A DNA stretch of 29,174 nucleotides from an uncultured Oscillospiraceae bacterium (GCA_900757415.1 CAAENU010000024.1:1-29174), one strand, 5' to 3'. Shown: positions 14,691 through 22,957, numbered from the stretch's first letter. Program-made: numbers and translations. The notes: generated by a model not told the origin, from the sequence alone.

Positions 14691-15051
14691 ATGATGGAAA
14701 TATTGACCAGAGAAGCCGCCGCCCGGATCAGAGAAGCGTACATTCGCCGCTTTGCCGATACCACAGCAGCATACTGCATCACCGATATTCAACGCCGCAC
14801 GCCGTGCAGCGATGGCATGTGCTGCTTTGGCTGCCTGTGGGGCTGCTTCCGAAAACCGCGCCCGATGTCCAGAGAAGCATGTCTTGCCTATCTGTCCGAC
14901 ACGGCGGGTGACGTCGGACGAGCTGCTTGCCCGCATGGCCGACCTGCCTGAGGATATCTACATCTTTGACGATACCTATTCATGGACCATCGCTCTGACC
15001 CACGAGACAGACGCACAGGAAAGGCCGTACTGCCTTTTCGCCGACGCATAA
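14691..15051 (+). pseudogene. Small DUF4275-like protein, broken by a +1 frameshift
   Basis: Frame 1 encodes a plausible N-terminus from ATG 14691 (MMEILTREAAARIREAYIRRF...) to about codon 72 (YLSDTAG). The natural continuation (VTSDELLARM...IYIFDDTYSWTIALTHE...YCLFADA, stop 15051) is in the next frame. The switch falls at about 14906-14908, a GGG run, so one extra base is the simplest cause. The joined product would be about 119 aa. The C-terminal D-x-T-x-S-W-x-[IV]-x-[LF]-T-H-E pattern resembles DUF4275-type proteins of unknown function. Cysteines are frequent in the middle (CITDI...CSDGMCCFGCLWGC). No Shine-Dalgarno is evident. Confidence 0.55.
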
Positions 15052-15081
15052 CGACCCATTGACACCCAACAAGGAGGAACC

Positions 15082-17232
15082 ATGCCGCAGATCCAATGCC
15101 TGCCGCCCCATGTGGCGGATCTTATTGCCGCCGGCGAGGTGGTGGAGCGTCCCGCCAGCGTTATCAAGGAGCTGCTGGAAAACGCCATCGACGCAGGCGC
15201 TTGCGCCATCGTTGCCGAGGTGGAGCACGGCGGACTGACCTATATCCGTATCACCGATAATGGCTGCGGCATCGCGCCGGAGCAGCTGCCCACCGCCTTT
15301 CTGCGCCATGCCACCAGCAAGCTCCGCGCCGCGTCGGACCTTGCGGCCATCGGCACGCTGGGCTTCCGGGGCGAGGCGCTGGCCGCCATCGCCGCCGTCA
15401 GCCGGGTGGATATTTTTTCCCGCACGGCGGAGGAGGAAATGGGCGCGGCGCTCCATCTGGAGGGCGGCGTTCCCGGCCATACCGAACCCACCGGCTGCCC
15501 GTTGGGCACCACCATTTGCGTCCGCGATCTCTTCTATAATACCCCTGCCCGCATGAAGTTCATGAAAAAGGACAGCGCCGAGGGCGCCGCCGTATCCGGC
15601 GTGGTGCAGCATCTGGCGCTCAGCCATCCCGCTGTCTCCTTCCGGCTGCTGCGGGATGGGCAGGAGGTGCTCCATACCCCTGGCGATGGGCAGCTCCATT
15701 CCGCTGTCTATGCCGCCATGGGCCGCGACTTTGCGCTGGGTCTGCTGCCGCTTTCCGGCAGCGGCGGCGATGTAAGGGTTGACGGGTTTGTCACCAAACC
15801 CCTTAACGGTCACGGCAGCCGGGGCAAGCAGGTCTTTTTTGTCAACGGCCGCTTTGTCAAATCTCAGCTGCTGACCGCGGCATTGGAGGAGGCCTATAAG
15901 AACCGGCTGCTGAAAGGACGGTTTCCCGGCTGCGTGCTGCATGTAACCCTGCCGGCCGCCATGGTGGACGTCAATGTTCATCCGGCCAAGACCGTGGTGA
16001 AATTCGTGTCCGATAAATCGGTGTTCGACGCGGTGTACTACACGGTGAAGGATGCGCTGGATGGCGAAAAGAATTCCGGCGCGGCATCCGCTGCGCCGCA
16101 GCATATGCATCCATCTGCTGCAAATGCACAATATGCAGGAATTACCGCCCCGAAACCGGGCGTATTTGCACCAAAATCGGGCGTAAATGCACCGTTCGAT
16201 GGCGTAAATGTACCGCAAAAGCCTGCCGCCGATCCGGAGTTTTTCCAGAAAATGTCAGCCGAGGAATTCCGCATCCGGGCCTCCGCTTCCGCAGAAGAGA
16301 AAAAGCCGCTGGGCAGCTTTTCCGCCCGGGGCGCCGCGCCGGCCACCAAAAATGTCATTCTGGATCATTACCCGCAGGAGACAACACCTGCTGCCGAACC
16401 GGAGCAGCGGCCCCACAGCGCCGCCCCCATCCTTGTCCGCGATGTGGCGCCCGGCGGCGGGACGGTGGTGTCTGCTTCCCCCCTGACGGGCCGTACCTAT
16501 GCGATCACACCGCCTGAAGACCGGAGCGGACGGGAGGACGGAGAAACGCCGCAAACCAAGCCGTACCAAGGCTTGCAGGAGAATAGGGATTCTATGGACG
16601 CGCCCGCGCAGGCGCAGATATCCCTGCCTGGTGAGCCGCAGCAGCAGACGCTGGAGCCGGTAAAAGAAGCGCCCTGGCGCATGGTGGGCGAGGTGCTGAA
16701 AACCTATATCATCTGCGAGGACGACCACGATACCGTCTGGCTCATCGATAAGCACGCCGCCCATGAGCGGCTGCGGTTCGATGCGCTGAAAGCCGGGCAC
16801 CGGCACCTGATGGCGCAGCCGCTGCTGGCGCCCGTCACCGTGGAACTGGAGCCGGAGAGCTACGCCGCCGTGCTGGAAAATCTGCTGATTTTACAGGAAT
16901 TTGGCTTCTTTTGCGAAGATTTTGGCGGCGGAACGGTGCTGATCCGGGAGGTTCCGGCGGATATTCTGGCGGCGGATGCCGCCGCCACGCTGGAGGAGCT
17001 GGCCCAGAAGCTGGCGCTGGGCCGGGCCGACCCGGCGGCAGCCCGGGACGAGCTGCTGCACACCATGGCCTGCAAGAGCGCCATCAAGGCCGGCATGACC
17101 ACTGACGCCGCCGAACTGGCGGCGCTGGTGGAAAAGGTGCAGTCGGGCGAGATCCTGTATTGTCCCCACGGCCGGCCGGTAAAGTATAAGCTGAGCAAAT
17201 ACGACATCGAGAAGATGTTCAAGCGCGCATAG
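15082..17232 (+). CDS. mutL: DNA mismatch repair protein MutL
   Basis: 716 aa; AAGGAGG precedes the ATG. GHKL ATPase motifs: E30-LLENAIDAGA (catalytic E30, Mg-binding N34), D59-NGCGI, HATSKL near 76-81, G94-FRGEAL. The C-terminal domain has DKHAAHERLRFD at 556-567, matching the nuclease motif DQHA-x2-E-x4-E of clostridial/Bacillus MutL except K for Q and D for the last E, plus ACKSAIKAG and C694-PHGRP. A latent metal-dependent nicking activity is therefore likely, as expected where MutH is absent. The linker (about 330-540) is long, low-complexity and contains 7-residue tandem repeats (356-376). It precedes miaA by 34 bp in the conserved mutL-miaA-hfq order. Confidence 0.96.
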   Translation: MPQIQCLPPHVADLIAAGEVVERPASVIKELLENAIDAGACAIVAEVEHGGLTYIRITDNGCGIAPEQLPTAFLRHATSKLRAASDLAAIGTLGFRGEALAAIAAVSRVDIFSRTAEEEMGAALHLEGGVPGHTEPTGCPLGTTICVRDLFYNTPARMKFMKKDSAEGAAVSGVVQHLALSHPAVSFRLLRDGQEVLHTPGDGQLHSAVYAAMGRDFALGLLPLSGSGGDVRVDGFVTKPLNGHGSRGKQVFFVNGRFVKSQLLTAALEEAYKNRLLKGRFPGCVLHVTLPAAMVDVNVHPAKTVVKFVSDKSVFDAVYYTVKDALDGEKNSGAASAAPQHMHPSAANAQYAGITAPKPGVFAPKSGVNAPFDGVNVPQKPAADPEFFQKMSAEEFRIRASASAEEKKPLGSFSARGAAPATKNVILDHYPQETTPAAEPEQRPHSAAPILVRDVAPGGGTVVSASPLTGRTYAITPPEDRSGREDGETPQTKPYQGLQENRDSMDAPAQAQISLPGEPQQQTLEPVKEAPWRMVGEVLKTYIICEDDHDTVWLIDKHAAHERLRFDALKAGHRHLMAQPLLAPVTVELEPESYAAVLENLLILQEFGFFCEDFGGGTVLIREVPADILAADAAATLEELAQKLALGRADPAAARDELLHTMACKSAIKAGMTTDAAELAALVEKVQSGEILYCPHGRPVKYKLSKYDIEKMFKRA
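16147..16209 (+). repeat. 21-bp tandem repeats in the mutL linker
   Basis: Three imperfect 21-bp units (16147-16167, 16168-16188, 16189-16209) encode APKPGVF, APKSGVN and APFDGVN, followed by a partial fourth (VPQK). The period is a multiple of three, so copy-number change keeps the frame. Confidence 0.75.
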
Positions 17233-17266
17233 GCGTATTGGACAACGGCAGACGAGGAGAAAACGG

Positions 17267-18208
17267 ATGGCCACAGTACTTTGCGTGGTGGGCCCCACCG
17301 CTACGGGAAAAACGAAAATGGGCGTGGCGCTGGCCAGACGCTTCGGCGGCGAGGTGGTCAGCGTGGATTCCATGCAGCTCTATCGGGGCATGGAAATCGG
17401 CACCGCCGCCCCCACTGCCGAGGAAATGGAGGGCATTCCCCATCACATGGTGGGCGTGGCCGACCCGGCGGAGAACTGGTCGGCGGCCCGGTATGTCCGG
17501 GCGGCGGATGCGTGTGTGCAGGATATTTTGCGGCGCGGCCGGCTGCCGGTGCTGGTGGGCGGAACGGGACTTTATCTGGACGCGCTGATCCGGGGAACGG
17601 ATTTTGCCGCCGGGTCACAGGGCGGTGAAATACGGCAGGCCTTGCAGCGCCGCGCCCAAACCGAGGGCATCGAAGTCCTGCTGGAGGAGCTGCGGAGGAT
17701 CGACCCGCAGGCGGCGGCAAAGCTGCACCCACGGGATGAAAAGCGTATTATCCGGGCGCTGGAGGTCTGGCAGGAGACCGGACAAACCATTACCGAGCAC
17801 GATCGGTGGGAACGGCAGCGTCCGCCAAAATATGACGCCCTCTATATCGGACTGGATTTTATTGACCGGCAGGATCTCCGTGACCGTATCGACCGGCGCG
17901 TGGACAGTATGGTGGCCGGGGGACTGCTGGCAGAGGTGGAGACGCTGCTGGCCAGCGGTCTGCCGCGGGAGGCGACGGCCCTGCAGGCCATTGGCTATAA
18001 GCAATTTTTGCCGGTGGCGGAGAAAAAAGCGATCGCGGAAACGGCCATTGAAGAGGTGAAGCTTCGCTCCCGGCAATATGCCAAGCGGCAGCTGACATGG
18101 CTGCGGCGGAACCCGGAGATTTTCTGGGTGCGCTGGGGACACGAACCAAATTTCCCGGAGGGATTGCAAAAAGCGACAGAATATCTCCGCAGCCGTGGTT
18201 TATGCTGA
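17267..18208 (+). CDS. miaA: tRNA dimethylallyltransferase MiaA
   Basis: 313 aa. P-loop GPTATGKT at 9-16; DSMQLYRGMEIGTAAPT (substrate/catalytic Asp) follows at about 34-50, then the HHMVG and GGTGLY segments and the RRIIRALEV-type stretch (KRIIRALEVWQETG). These are the standard IPP transferase motifs in order. It transfers dimethylallyl from DMAPP to A37 of UNN-reading tRNAs, giving the substrate for MiaB encoded upstream. GAGGAG sits 6-7 nt before the ATG. Its 3' end can fold into a CCGTG/CACGG hairpin spanning the stop codon. Confidence 0.96.
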   Translation: MATVLCVVGPTATGKTKMGVALARRFGGEVVSVDSMQLYRGMEIGTAAPTAEEMEGIPHHMVGVADPAENWSAARYVRAADACVQDILRRGRLPVLVGGTGLYLDALIRGTDFAAGSQGGEIRQALQRRAQTEGIEVLLEELRRIDPQAAAKLHPRDEKRIIRALEVWQETGQTITEHDRWERQRPPKYDALYIGLDFIDRQDLRDRIDRRVDSMVAGGLLAEVETLLASGLPREATALQAIGYKQFLPVAEKKAIAETAIEEVKLRSRQYAKRQLTWLRRNPEIFWVRWGHEPNFPEGLQKATEYLRSRGLC

Positions 18209-18234
18209 ATCACGGCGGAGGTTGTCTGAATAGG

Positions 18235-18272
18235 ATAGCGTCCGTACATAGATATAGCAGGAGGACGCTATG
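18235..18272 (+). promoter_or_regulatory. Hairpin masking the hfq ribosome site and start codon
   Basis: ATAGCGTCC (18235-18243) is perfectly complementary to GGACGCTAT (18263-18271). The 3' arm starts inside the AGGAGG Shine-Dalgarno (18259-18264) and ends on the A and U of the hfq AUG (18270-18272). The loop is 19 nt. Folding would block translation initiation; opening, by Hfq or another factor, would permit or alter it. Confidence 0.6.
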
Positions 18273-18521
18273 CAAAAGACAAATAATTTACAGGAAGTGT
18301 TTTTGACACAGGTTCGCAAGCAGAAGATCCCCGTGACGCTGTTTCTGGTAAACGGGTTTCAGCTGCGGGGAATGATCACCGGGTTTGACTGCTTCGTGGT
18401 GGTATTGGACACCGAGGGCAAGCAGCAGGTAATTTATAAACATGCGATATCAACGATCGCGCCGCTGCGTGCGGTAAGCTTTCATGAGGAAGAAGCAGGC
18501 TGCTTGCCCGAGGGCGAGTGA
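18270..18521 (+). CDS. hfq: RNA chaperone Hfq
   Basis: 83 aa. Sm1 motif in LQEVFLTQVRKQKIPVTLFLVNGFQLRGMITGFDCF and Sm2 as YKHAISTIAP (about 57-66), including the K/H pair of the RNA-binding site. It forms hexamers that bind sRNAs and U-rich RNA. Placement after miaA is conserved across bacteria. AGGAGG precedes the ATG but can be hidden in a hairpin. The last 16 residues (AVSFHEEEAGCLPEGE) come from a palindrome-rich segment inserted after a 50-bp stretch that is repeated downstream; the sequence after the second copy stays open in the matching frame and ends in a TGA overlapping the next gene's ATG, so the original tail was probably different. Confidence 0.95.
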   Translation: MQKTNNLQEVFLTQVRKQKIPVTLFLVNGFQLRGMITGFDCFVVVLDTEGKQQVIYKHAISTIAPLRAVSFHEEEAGCLPEGE

Positions 18522-18698
18522 AAACGAGCCGCCGCAAGGCGTACAAGCGTTTCGGCGGAGCCGAAACCTTGTGTTTGACCGGATTCATTCCGGGCAAACA
18601 GGATGAAATCACGGGGCCCCACCTGACGCGGCGCGTCAGGTGGGCAACAAGCAGCAGGTAATTTATAAACATGCGATATCAACGATCGCGCCGCTGCG
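18420..18698 (+). repeat. 50-bp direct repeat of the hfq 3' end flanking a palindrome-rich insert
   Basis: Bases 18420-18469 and 18649-18698 are identical over 50 bp (offset 229). The 179 bp between them (18470-18648) hold several palindromes: 12-bp arms 18618-18629/18633-18644; GTTTCGGC/GCCGAAAC 18549-18567; CCGGA/TCCGG 18579-18593 extendable with TTTG/CAAA; AAGCAG/CTGCTT 18493-18505. No open frame of note. It looks like a small nonautonomous palindromic element or tandem duplication. Confidence 0.8.
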
Positions 18699-18800
18699 GA
18701 AAATCAATCGCTGTACCGCTGCACAGCAGCCAACGGCTGTCTGCCGCGGCAGACAGGATACGCGCGGACACATTACGCACAGATATATAAGGAGCGGGAC

Positions 18801-20012
18801 ATGAAGGCATCTACACCCATATTCAAAATACTCTCTGCGGTTATGCTGGCGGCGGTGGTGGTCTATTTCAGCGTGCAGGCCTACCGCTATTTTACCGATC
18901 CCATCAACACCACCGTGGTATACGCCGCGGCGGAGGAGGTGGTGATGGAGGTAAACGGCTATCTGATCCGGGACGAGGAAACGTTTCACTCCGATGCCGG
19001 GACGCTGAGCCACACGCTGTCTGAGGGTGAGCGAGTGGGAAAAGGACAGACCATGGCCGTGGCCTATGCCGACAGCGGCGCGCTGACCCGCGTGGAGCAG
19101 CTGGAGGCGCTGAAGCTGAAGAAGGAGCAGTTGTCCTTTTCACTGGTCTCCTATCTGGACCCCGATGCGGCGCTGAAACTGGATTCCAGCATCAACAGCG
19201 ACATTCTGGCGCTGCGCCAGTCGGTGGCCGGGGGAGAATACGGCAGCGCGGAGGAGCAGCTGACCTCGCTGAAGGGGGCCATTCTGAAGCGCGACTATAC
19301 CTCTGAGTCGCAGGAGGAGATCGAGGCCAATATCAAGGCCACCGAGCAGGAGATCAGCGAGATGGAACGCTCGCTGAACGGGACAGCCGTTACCGCGCCG
19401 GGGTCGGGGATTTACTCCGCCGTCTGCGACGGCTATGAGACCGTGCTGACGACGGAAACACTGGCGGAGCTGACGCCAAGCAAGCTGAGCGGCCTGCGGC
19501 CCAAGGAGAGCGCGCAGGCCAATGTGGGCAAGCTGATCTATGGCGACAGGTGGTACTACGCCGCGCCTATTACCGACGCGCAGGCCCAGCAGCTGGGAGG
19601 ACGCACCACGGTGACGCTGCGCTTTGCCAAGGGACTGACCATGGATCTGCAGATGACGGTGGCCAATATCTCCGCCAGTGAGAACGGCCGCCGGGTGCTG
19701 CTGCTGCAAAGCGACAAATACATTGCCCAGACCACCCTGCTGCGCCATCAGGCCGCCACGCTGGTGCTGCGCACCTATGAGGGACTGCGCCTGCCGTCCA
19801 ACGCACTGCGCGTCAACGAGGAGGGCGTCAGCGGCGTGTACTGCATGCTGGGCGTGCGGGCCAAGTTCAAGCCGGTGCAGGTGGTATATCAGGGCGATGG
19901 CTATGCGCTGGTGGAGGTGGCATCGGCAGTGGAGGATTCCAGCCTGCTGCGGCAGGGGGATCAGGTGATCGTGACCACCGCCCAGCTGTATGACGGCAAG
20001 GTGATCGGATAA
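18801..20012 (+). CDS. HlyD/membrane-fusion-like division-cluster protein
   Basis: 403 aa. One N-terminal membrane anchor (about 8-28), the rest outside the cell. After it, a split lipoyl-like/barrel arrangement: a GYLIRDEETF strand, then SEGERVGKGQTMAVAY, a helical hairpin (about 95-195, LKKEQLSF...EEIEANIKATEQEISEMERSL), then VTAPGSGIYSAVCDGYE returning to the barrel, and LRLPSNALRV near the end. This is the HlyD-type periplasmic adaptor layout in a Gram-positive. Genes like this often sit directly before the yggS-sepF-divIVA cluster in Clostridia (family knowledge), suggesting an envelope or division role. AAGGAG lies upstream of the ATG. Confidence 0.75.
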   Translation: MKASTPIFKILSAVMLAAVVVYFSVQAYRYFTDPINTTVVYAAAEEVVMEVNGYLIRDEETFHSDAGTLSHTLSEGERVGKGQTMAVAYADSGALTRVEQLEALKLKKEQLSFSLVSYLDPDAALKLDSSINSDILALRQSVAGGEYGSAEEQLTSLKGAILKRDYTSESQEEIEANIKATEQEISEMERSLNGTAVTAPGSGIYSAVCDGYETVLTTETLAELTPSKLSGLRPKESAQANVGKLIYGDRWYYAAPITDAQAQQLGGRTTVTLRFAKGLTMDLQMTVANISASENGRRVLLLQSDKYIAQTTLLRHQAATLVLRTYEGLRLPSNALRVNEEGVSGVYCMLGVRAKFKPVQVVYQGDGYALVEVASAVEDSSLLRQGDQVIVTTAQLYDGKVIG

Positions 20013-20056
20013 TAGCAGCTCCGGTTTTTTAAAGACAGAGAAAGGGGAAATATGCC

Positions 20057-20752
20057 ATGTCAATTGCGGAAAATATGATGCGTATCCGTCAGGAGATCGA
20101 TACGGCGGCCCGGGAGACGGGCCGCACTGGAAAGGATATCACACTGGTGGGCGCCAGCAAAATGAACGACGCCAACCGCTGCCGCGAGGCGATCGCGGCC
20201 GGTATTGACGCGCTGGGTGAGAACCGGGTGCAGGAAATGACGGAAAAACTGAAGGAAAACGCCTATGACGGCGCGCCCCTGCACTTCATTGGCCATTTGC
20301 AGCGCAATAAGGTCAAGCAGGTGGTGGGCAAGGCGGTGCTGATTCAGTCGGTAGGCTCCACGGAGCTGCTGGACGAGATCGAAAAAACGGCCGCCAAAAT
20401 GGAGCTGGTGCAGGATATCCTGCTGGAGATCAACATCGGCGGCGAGGAGGCCAAGTCCGGATTTGCCCCGGAGGAAGCGGCCCAGGCGGCGGCTTATGCC
20501 GCATCCCTGCCCCATATCCGGCCCCGCGGGTTGATGACGATACCACCGGTTGAGGTGGAAAAAGGCGGGAATATACCATATTTTGAGAAAGTTTACCGTC
20601 TTTTTGTTGACATAGGCGAAGAAATGTATGATAATGAATGGCAGTATATATCCATGGGCATGAGCGGCGACTATGCGGACGCCATCCGCTGCGGCGCCAA
20701 CATGGTGCGTGTGGGTTCCGCCATCTTCGGCGCGCGGAATTATAACAAGTAA
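20057..20752 (+). CDS. YggS/YlmE family pyridoxal-phosphate homeostasis protein
   Basis: 231 aa. PLP-binding lysine is K35 in LVGASKM; GENRVQEMTEK, HFIGHLQRNKVK and the closing SMGMSGDYADAI...VRVGSAIFG (phosphate-binding loop) are all family signatures. It is a single-domain alanine-racemase-like barrel without the racemase C-domain, known to buffer PLP rather than act as an enzyme. Start has AAAGGGG upstream. Its position directly before sepF matches the ylm cluster of Firmicutes. Confidence 0.94.
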   Translation: MSIAENMMRIRQEIDTAARETGRTGKDITLVGASKMNDANRCREAIAAGIDALGENRVQEMTEKLKENAYDGAPLHFIGHLQRNKVKQVVGKAVLIQSVGSTELLDEIEKTAAKMELVQDILLEINIGGEEAKSGFAPEEAAQAAAYAASLPHIRPRGLMTIPPVEVEKGGNIPYFEKVYRLFVDIGEEMYDNEWQYISMGMSGDYADAIRCGANMVRVGSAIFGARNYNK

Positions 20753-20777
20753 ACAACTAGACAGGGAGGCTTTCAAT

Positions 20778-21236
20778 ATGGGATTCATGGATGAAATCAA
20801 GAAGATCATTCACCCCTATGACGATGAGGATTACGATTACGAGGATGAAGAGCTGGAGCAGCCGGAAAAAAACGAGGCCAGAAATATTTTTGACGACCGC
20901 CGCGAGGAGCGCAGGCAGCCGGAGGACCGCCACAACAAGGTGGTGAACATCCATGCCACCGCCGCGCTGAAGGTGGTGCTGGTAAAACCCGAGCGGTTTG
21001 AAAACGCCAGCGAGATCGCCGACCATCTGCGGGAAAAACGCACCGTGGTCATGAATCTGGAATCTACCAACAAGGATGTGGCGCGGCGGCTGATCGACTT
21101 TTTGTCCGGCGTGGCCTATGCCGGGGACGGCAAGATCAAGAAGGTGGCCGCCAACACCTATATCATCACGCCCTACAGCGTGGATATCATGGGCGACCTG
21201 ATCGACGAGCTGGAAAACAACGGCCTGTATCTGTAA
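20778..21236 (+). CDS. sepF: Cell division protein SepF
   Basis: 152 aa from ATG 20778, supported by GGGAGG 9-10 nt upstream; the frame is open further upstream but that part lies within yggS. N-terminal amphipathic helix (MGFMDEIKKIIHP) for membrane binding, acidic linker (about 15-55), then the SepF core (VVNIHATAALKVVLVKPERFENASEIADHLREKRTV.. to the C-terminal DLIDELENNGLYL). It tethers and bundles FtsZ at the septum. Confidence 0.94.
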   Translation: MGFMDEIKKIIHPYDDEDYDYEDEELEQPEKNEARNIFDDRREERRQPEDRHNKVVNIHATAALKVVLVKPERFENASEIADHLREKRTVVMNLESTNKDVARRLIDFLSGVAYAGDGKIKKVAANTYIITPYSVDIMGDLIDELENNGLYL

Positions 21237-21263
21237 GCGGACATCGGAATGGAGGAATATGCC

Positions 21264-21929
21264 ATGTTGACACCACAGGAAGTTTCCGAAAAAGTATTTC
21301 CCAAATCCTCTTTTGGCAGCAGCGGCTACGCGATGGCGCCCGTGGATGAGTTTCTGGATACGCTGACGGAGGACTATACGGCGCTGTATAAGGAAAATGT
21401 AACGCTGAAGGCCAAGCTGAAGATTTTGGCGGAAAAGGTGGAGGAATACCGCGCCACCGAGGACGCCATGCGCTCCACACTGCTGACAGCCCAGAAGATG
21501 GCGGCCAAGCTGGTGCAGGAGGCGCAGATCGAGAAGGATAATCTCCTGAAGGAGGCACAGGAGCAGCACGCCTCCCAGATCAAGCAGCTGGAAAAGGAGC
21601 GCTCCGAGGTGGAGGAAAAGCTGGTCATGGCCAAGCAGAGCCTGGTGGAATTCGTGCGCCACGGCAGCGAGCTGTGCACCCAGCAGGCGGAGTTCCTCAA
21701 CTCCCTGCCGGAGATGCAGCTGACGCCGGAGGAGGAGCCGTCCGCCGCGGATGCGGTGGAGGATATCCAGCAGGACATCATGCAGCATCTGGACGCCATG
21801 GAGGCACCGGGTACGGCACCTGCCGCCGCATCTGCCGCGCCCGCCGCAGCGACGGAACCGGAGGCTCCCGGCGACTTCAAGCTGAGTTTGGACGAGCTGA
21901 AGTTCGGACGCAACTATACCGGCGAATAA
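21264..21929 (+). CDS. divIVA: DivIVA-family coiled-coil protein
   Basis: 221 aa from ATG 21264, preferred because GGAGG sits 8-9 nt upstream; the ATG at 21249 overlaps that ribosome site. The N-terminal DivIVA membrane-targeting segment is seen as LTPQEVSEKVFPKSSFG then YAMAPVDEFLDTLTEDY. A long coiled coil spans about residues 40-140 (KAKLKILAEKVEEY ... KERSEVEEKLVMAK). The tail is acidic then Ala/Pro-rich, ending in LSLDELKFGRNY. It marks poles or septa. It follows sepF by 27 bp; ylmG and ylmH, often between them, are absent. Confidence 0.9.
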   Translation: MLTPQEVSEKVFPKSSFGSSGYAMAPVDEFLDTLTEDYTALYKENVTLKAKLKILAEKVEEYRATEDAMRSTLLTAQKMAAKLVQEAQIEKDNLLKEAQEQHASQIKQLEKERSEVEEKLVMAKQSLVEFVRHGSELCTQQAEFLNSLPEMQLTPEEEPSAADAVEDIQQDIMQHLDAMEAPGTAPAAASAAPAAATEPEAPGDFKLSLDELKFGRNYTGE

Positions 21930-21935
21930 GAAAAC

Positions 21936-21962
21936 AAAAAGCGGCCCGCGGGCCGCTTTTTT
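21936..21962 (+). terminator. Intrinsic terminator after divIVA
   Basis: A GCGGCC-CGCG-GGCCGC stem-loop (21941-21956) followed by six T residues, with A residues upstream extending the stem. It ends the mutL-to-divIVA transcription unit. Confidence 0.9.
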
Positions 21963-21982
21963 ATCCGGAAGGAGAGGGAAAT

Positions 21983-22858
21983 ATGAGCCAACGACCGATT
22001 ATCGCCCTGTTGTACGATTTCGACAAAACGCTGTGTACCACCGATATGGAGGACTACACCTTTATCCCCAGCCTGGGCTATACGCCTACGCAATTCTGGC
22101 AGAAGGCCAACCACTTTGGCTGGGAAAACCAGATGGACGGCCTGCTGGCCTATATGTACACCATGATCGAGGCGTGCCGCGCTCAGGGAATCACACTGAA
22201 CCGGGACTATCTGGTGGAGTGCGGCCATGCCATCGAACTGTTTCCCGGCGTGAAGGAGTGGTTTGAACGGATCAACGCCTTCGGCGAAAGCCTGGGGGTG
22301 ACGGTGGAGCACTATGTACTGTCCTCGGGGCTGAAGGAGATCATCGAGGGAAGCGGGATCGCCCACCACTTCAAGCAGATCTATGCCTGCGAGTTTTATT
22401 ACCGCGACGGTGCGGCCTGCTGGCCCAAGCTGGACGTAAACTTTACCAACAAGACCCAGTTTGTGTACCGGATCAACAAGGGCGTGCTGGACGTGGCCGA
22501 CGACAAGACGCTGAACGACTCCATGCCCGATGACAGCAAGCGGGTGCCCTTTACCAACATGATCTATGTGGGCGACGGGCTCAGCGATGTGCCCTGCATG
22601 AAGATGATGCGCTCCTATGGCGGGCAGGCCATCGCCGTGTATCAGGAGAGCAATCGGGCCGGCGTGGAGGAGCTGCTGGCAAGACAGCGGGTGGACTTTA
22701 TCTTCCCGGCGGATTACCGGGCGGGGACGGCGCTGGATCTGACGGTGCAGAATATCATCCGCAAGATGGCCATCTGCGATGCGCTGGCGGCGGAAAACGC
22801 CGTTCAGATGCGCTCCATCGGGCAGGTGGAGCTGGCCTATCAGGAGACATTATTTTAA
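21983..22858 (+). CDS. HAD-superfamily phosphatase
   Basis: 291 aa from ATG 21983; GGAGAGGG lies upstream, and the open frame before it is within divIVA. Motif I is D12-F-D14-K-T-L, motif II the LSSG strand, and motif IV GDGLSDVPCM. The cap between motifs I and II is long and helical (ELFPGVKEWFERI...). This fits a PSP/MtnX-like HAD phosphohydrolase acting on a small phosphorylated metabolite; the substrate is not evident. It starts 20 bp after the divIVA terminator, so it may live on read-through or an unseen promoter. Confidence 0.85.
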   Translation: MSQRPIIALLYDFDKTLCTTDMEDYTFIPSLGYTPTQFWQKANHFGWENQMDGLLAYMYTMIEACRAQGITLNRDYLVECGHAIELFPGVKEWFERINAFGESLGVTVEHYVLSSGLKEIIEGSGIAHHFKQIYACEFYYRDGAACWPKLDVNFTNKTQFVYRINKGVLDVADDKTLNDSMPDDSKRVPFTNMIYVGDGLSDVPCMKMMRSYGGQAIAVYQESNRAGVEELLARQRVDFIFPADYRAGTALDLTVQNIIRKMAICDALAAENAVQMRSIGQVELAYQETLF

Positions 22859-22957
22859 ATCGAAAACCGACCATAGCGCCGCTTGGCGCGATGAGGGAAT
22901 TTTGCCGCTGTTGGCGCCGCTTCCAGGCGGCGAAACCAGAGCGGAAGCTATCATAAA

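Noticed and set aside
16147..16209. CRISPR-like array
   Set aside because: The 21-bp units are directly adjacent with no spacers and are in frame in mutL.
21674..21982. 103-residue N-terminal extension of the HAD phosphatase
   Set aside because: It overlaps divIVA and its terminator; ATG 21983 has a ribosome site and directly precedes motif I.
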